Made by a program: the position numbers and the translations under genes
Source of the DNA: Hymenobacter setariae
GTDB taxonomy: Bacteria; Bacteroidota; Bacteroidia; Cytophagales; Hymenobacteraceae
NCBI RefSeq assembly: GCF_007713685.1
Contig: NZ_VMRJ01000002.1
Span: 248,001-312,000, forward strand
Reading direction: 5' to 3'
DNA: 64,000 nucleotides
The notes under the pieces: model-generated
Seen by the model: the letters and a program-made list of their open reading frames with translations, nothing else
What the model was told of the DNA's origin: nothing
Database searches by the model: none
Shown: positions 62,124 to 64,000 of the stretch, in pieces
Layout: every line of letters starts with the position of its first letter
Position numbering within the stretch: position 1 is the first letter of the stretch

Positions 62124-63530
62124 ATGAATCAGTACGACGTCACCGTCATTGGCTCAGGCCCCGGCGGCTATGTGGCCGCCATTCGCTGCGCTCAGTTGGG
62201 CTTGAAAACCGCCCTCATCGAAAAGTACCCGACCCTAGGTGGCACTTGCCTCAACGTGGGCTGCATTCCGAGCAAGGCGCTGCTCGATTCGAGCGAGCAC
62301 TATCACAATGCCCACACGGCTTTTGCTGACCACGGTATCGGGCTCGACAACCTGACGGTGGACATGAACCGCATGATAGACCGCAAGGCTGGCGTGGTGA
62401 AAGCCAATGTGGACGGCATCGCTTACCTGATGAAGAAAAATAAAATCGACGTGCTCACCGGCGTCGGTTCGTTTGTCGATAAAAACCATATCAGCATCGC
62501 GCCCACGCAGGGTGGCGAGGCACAGCAGATTGAGACTAAAAACGTCATTATCGCTACTGGCTCCAAGCCTACGGTGCTGCCGTTTATCAAGCAGGACAAG
62601 CAGCGTATCATCACTAGCACCGAGGCGCTGAACATCCGCGAAGTGCCCAAGCACATGATTGTGATTGGCGGTGGTGTGATTGGCCTCGAAATGGCGTCGG
62701 TGTACGCTCGCCTAGGTGCCAAAGTATCGGTGGTGGAGTTCATGGACAGTATCATCCCGACCATGGACCGTGGCCTAGGTAAGGAATTGCGCCGTGTGCT
62801 GGGTAAAATCGGCATCGAGTTTTTCTTCTCGCACAAAGTGACCGGCGCTACCCGCGACGGCGACAACGTGACCGTCACTGCGACCAACGCTAAGGGCGAG
62901 GAAGTGAAGTTTGAGGGCGACTACTGCCTAGTGGCTGTAGGCCGCGTGCCTTACACCGCTGGCCTCAACCTCGAAGCCGCCGGTGTAGAGATGGAAGAGC
63001 GCGGCCGCATCAAAGTCGATGAGCACCTACAAACCAACGTGCCCGGTATCTATGCCATTGGCGACGTCATTCGCGGCGCCATGCTGGCCCACAAGGCCGA
63101 GGAAGAAGGCGTGTTCGTGGCCGAAACTATCGTGGGCCAGAAGCCGCACATCAACTACCTGCTCATCCCCGGCGTGGTATACACGTGGCCCGAAGTGGCT
63201 GGCGTGGGCTATACCGAAGAGCAGCTTAAGGAGCAGGGCAAGGCCTACAAAGTGGGTTCGTTCCCCTTCAAAGCCAGTGGCCGCGCTCGCGCCAGCGGTG
63301 ATACCGACGGCTTCGTGAAGGTGCTAGCCGATAAAACCACCGACGAAATCCTAGGTGTGCACATGATAGGCCCGCGCATTGCCGACCTTATCGCCGAAGC
63401 CGTGACCGCTATGGAATTCCGTGCTTCTGCCGAGGACGTGGCCCGCATGAGCCACTCGCACCCCACCTACGCCGAGGCCATGAAAGAAGCCTGCTTGGCT
63501 GCTACCGAGAACCGGGCGATTCATATGTAA
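62124..63530 (+). CDS. lpdA: Dihydrolipoyl dehydrogenase (E3)
   Basis: A 468-residue flavoprotein that reoxidises dihydrolipoyl groups of 2-oxoacid dehydrogenase complexes with NAD+. Start at the ATG at 62124 (MNQYDVTVIGSGPGGYVAA), which gives the FAD-binding motif at once. The redox-active cysteines are Cys42 and Cys47 in GGTCLNVGCIPSK. The NAD-binding motif is VIGGGVIGLEMASVYARLG. The catalytic His-Glu pair is in SHSHPTYAEAMKEA near the C terminus, which is correct for the interface domain. It will serve sucAB at 53.5-58.2 kb and any pyruvate dehydrogenase elsewhere. The gene ends before a 25-bp hairpin. Confidence 0.97.
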   Translation: MNQYDVTVIGSGPGGYVAAIRCAQLGLKTALIEKYPTLGGTCLNVGCIPSKALLDSSEHYHNAHTAFADHGIGLDNLTVDMNRMIDRKAGVVKANVDGIAYLMKKNKIDVLTGVGSFVDKNHISIAPTQGGEAQQIETKNVIIATGSKPTVLPFIKQDKQRIITSTEALNIREVPKHMIVIGGGVIGLEMASVYARLGAKVSVVEFMDSIIPTMDRGLGKELRRVLGKIGIEFFFSHKVTGATRDGDNVTVTATNAKGEEVKFEGDYCLVAVGRVPYTAGLNLEAAGVEMEERGRIKVDEHLQTNVPGIYAIGDVIRGAMLAHKAEEEGVFVAETIVGQKPHINYLLIPGVVYTWPEVAGVGYTEEQLKEQGKAYKVGSFPFKASGRARASGDTDGFVKVLADKTTDEILGVHMIGPRIADLIAEAVTAMEFRASAEDVARMSHSHPTYAEAMKEACLAATENRAIHM

Positions 63531-63546
63531 GTATTGTCTCGGAAGA

Positions 63547-63602
63547 CAACAACTAGAAATGGGCCTAGAGACAGCTATCTCTAGGCCCATTTCTAGTTGT
63601 TG
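63547..63602. terminator. Long bidirectional terminator hairpin
   Basis: A perfect 25-bp stem (63547-63571 with 63578-63602) with a 6-base loop, between the convergent lpdA gene and the partial gene at 63635. There is no long T tract on either side, so it could also be a small palindromic repeat. It is longer than needed for a normal terminator. Confidence 0.7.
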
Positions 63603-63634
63603 GTGAGAACGTTAGCAAATAGGTGTTCAAGGCC

Positions 63635-64000
63635 TCAACGCGTCCGCTGGCCTGTTGGTGGGCTGGCTTGGTAGGCTTGTAGTCGGCTTGTAAATAAGGT
63701 CAATAACTCAGGGTAAGAACACTCCAACGCATTGGCTGATATATTGATAGGTGAGCCGTACGAGTCAAGGTTTGTCTTCATCAACCGCCGCTTGAAGGAG
63801 TTTGGCTGCTGGTCGATGTACGTGCCGGGGTCGCGCAACATAACCATCACCATCTTTTGGCCCATTAACTCAAGCTCCTTGATACCGGTCACATCGGCCC
63901 AATCGACTGGTCCATTGACTAAGCCGCTTGAATTATCCTGAAAGCCCTCCGCCGTGACAACCAGGTCGGGAGCAGGGTCACGCAGTTTCTTGAGCAGAAA
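63635..64000 (-). CDS. STM3941-like protein, C-terminal part (start outside window)
   Basis: The minus-strand frame is open from the window edge to the stop at 63635, 121 codons. A GTG at 63892 is only an internal codon, since coding character continues upstream to the edge (KKLRDPAPDLVVTAEGF ... SGLVNGPVDWADVTGIKEL). The pattern of a hydrophobic/PH-like domain with a conserved WADVTGI and LRDPGTYI segment fits the STM3941 family, membrane-associated proteins of unknown role. The C-terminal tail is polar. It converges on lpdA. Confidence 0.6.
   Translation of the reverse strand, partial: FLLKKLRDPAPDLVVTAEGFQDNSSGLVNGPVDWADVTGIKELELMGQKMVMVMLRDPGTYIDQQPNSFKRRLMKTNLDSYGSPINISANALECSYPELLTLFTSRLQAYQASPPTGQRTR

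Overview
The window looks like chromosome of a Bacteroidota bacterium, most likely Hymenobacter or a close relative in the Cytophagales. The base composition is high in GC (about 60% by eye). Secreted proteins include carboxypeptidase-regulatory/TonB-barrel receptors and a type IX secretion 'type B' sorting-domain protein. LytTR two-component signalling and the small families DUF4286, DUF6970 and DUF4382 are present. Several starts are preceded by the Bacteroidota TAnnTTTG promoter element rather than a Shine-Dalgarno sequence. I found no tRNA, rRNA, CRISPR array, phage or transposase gene.

Layout. 1-8.3 kb: 3' end of pyruvate carboxylase, exported hypothetical proteins, an M28 peptidase, a prolyl oligopeptidase lipoprotein and a Tat-type short-chain dehydrogenase. 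8.5-15.3 kb (minus strand): small conserved proteins, nitronate monooxygenase, then a probable metal-handling group of CDF exporter, TonB receptor and His-rich small protein. 15.9-22.4 kb: an orphan protein, HtpG, a type-B carboxylesterase and a multi-PAS histidine kinase. 22.4-26.0 kb: a di-heme cytochrome c peroxidase-like lipoprotein and a PhoX-like lipoprotein. 26.1-30.6 kb: LytS/LytR-type pair divergent from an outer-membrane barrel gene, with paired 21-bp-spaced repeats between them. 30.8-39.1 kb: AsmA-like protein, DUF4382 lipoprotein, and an ABC-membrane-domain/HlyD/TolC export operon that encodes no ATPase. 39.3-46.2 kb (minus strand): DinB, DUF6970 lipoprotein, GNAT-dgkA pair, a large T9SS surface protein, fumarase. 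46.4-53.2 kb: small proteins, an S33 peptidase, an ECF sigma factor with an anti-sigma/TonB fusion, a repeat lipoprotein, orphans and a yellow/MRJP-like lipoprotein. 53.5-63.5 kb: 2-oxoglutarate dehydrogenase E1 and E2, a Crp/Fnr regulator, two Roadblock/LC7-like proteins flanking a membrane protein, a DUF4126-like protein, and E3. A partial STM3941-like gene runs off the right edge.

How it works together. Central carbon metabolism is well represented: anaplerosis (pyc), TCA (fumC, sucA, sucB, lpd). The rest is mostly envelope work: export, outer-membrane receptors, surface proteins, periplasmic hydrolases and trans-envelope signalling. The most unusual points are the excess of the palindrome CCTAGG across the whole window (about 90 copies counted by eye), a palindromic element inside the TolC signal-peptide coding region, the ATPase-less exporter, the LytTR-like operator arrangement, and the Roadblock/LC7 module beside a Crp/Fnr gene.
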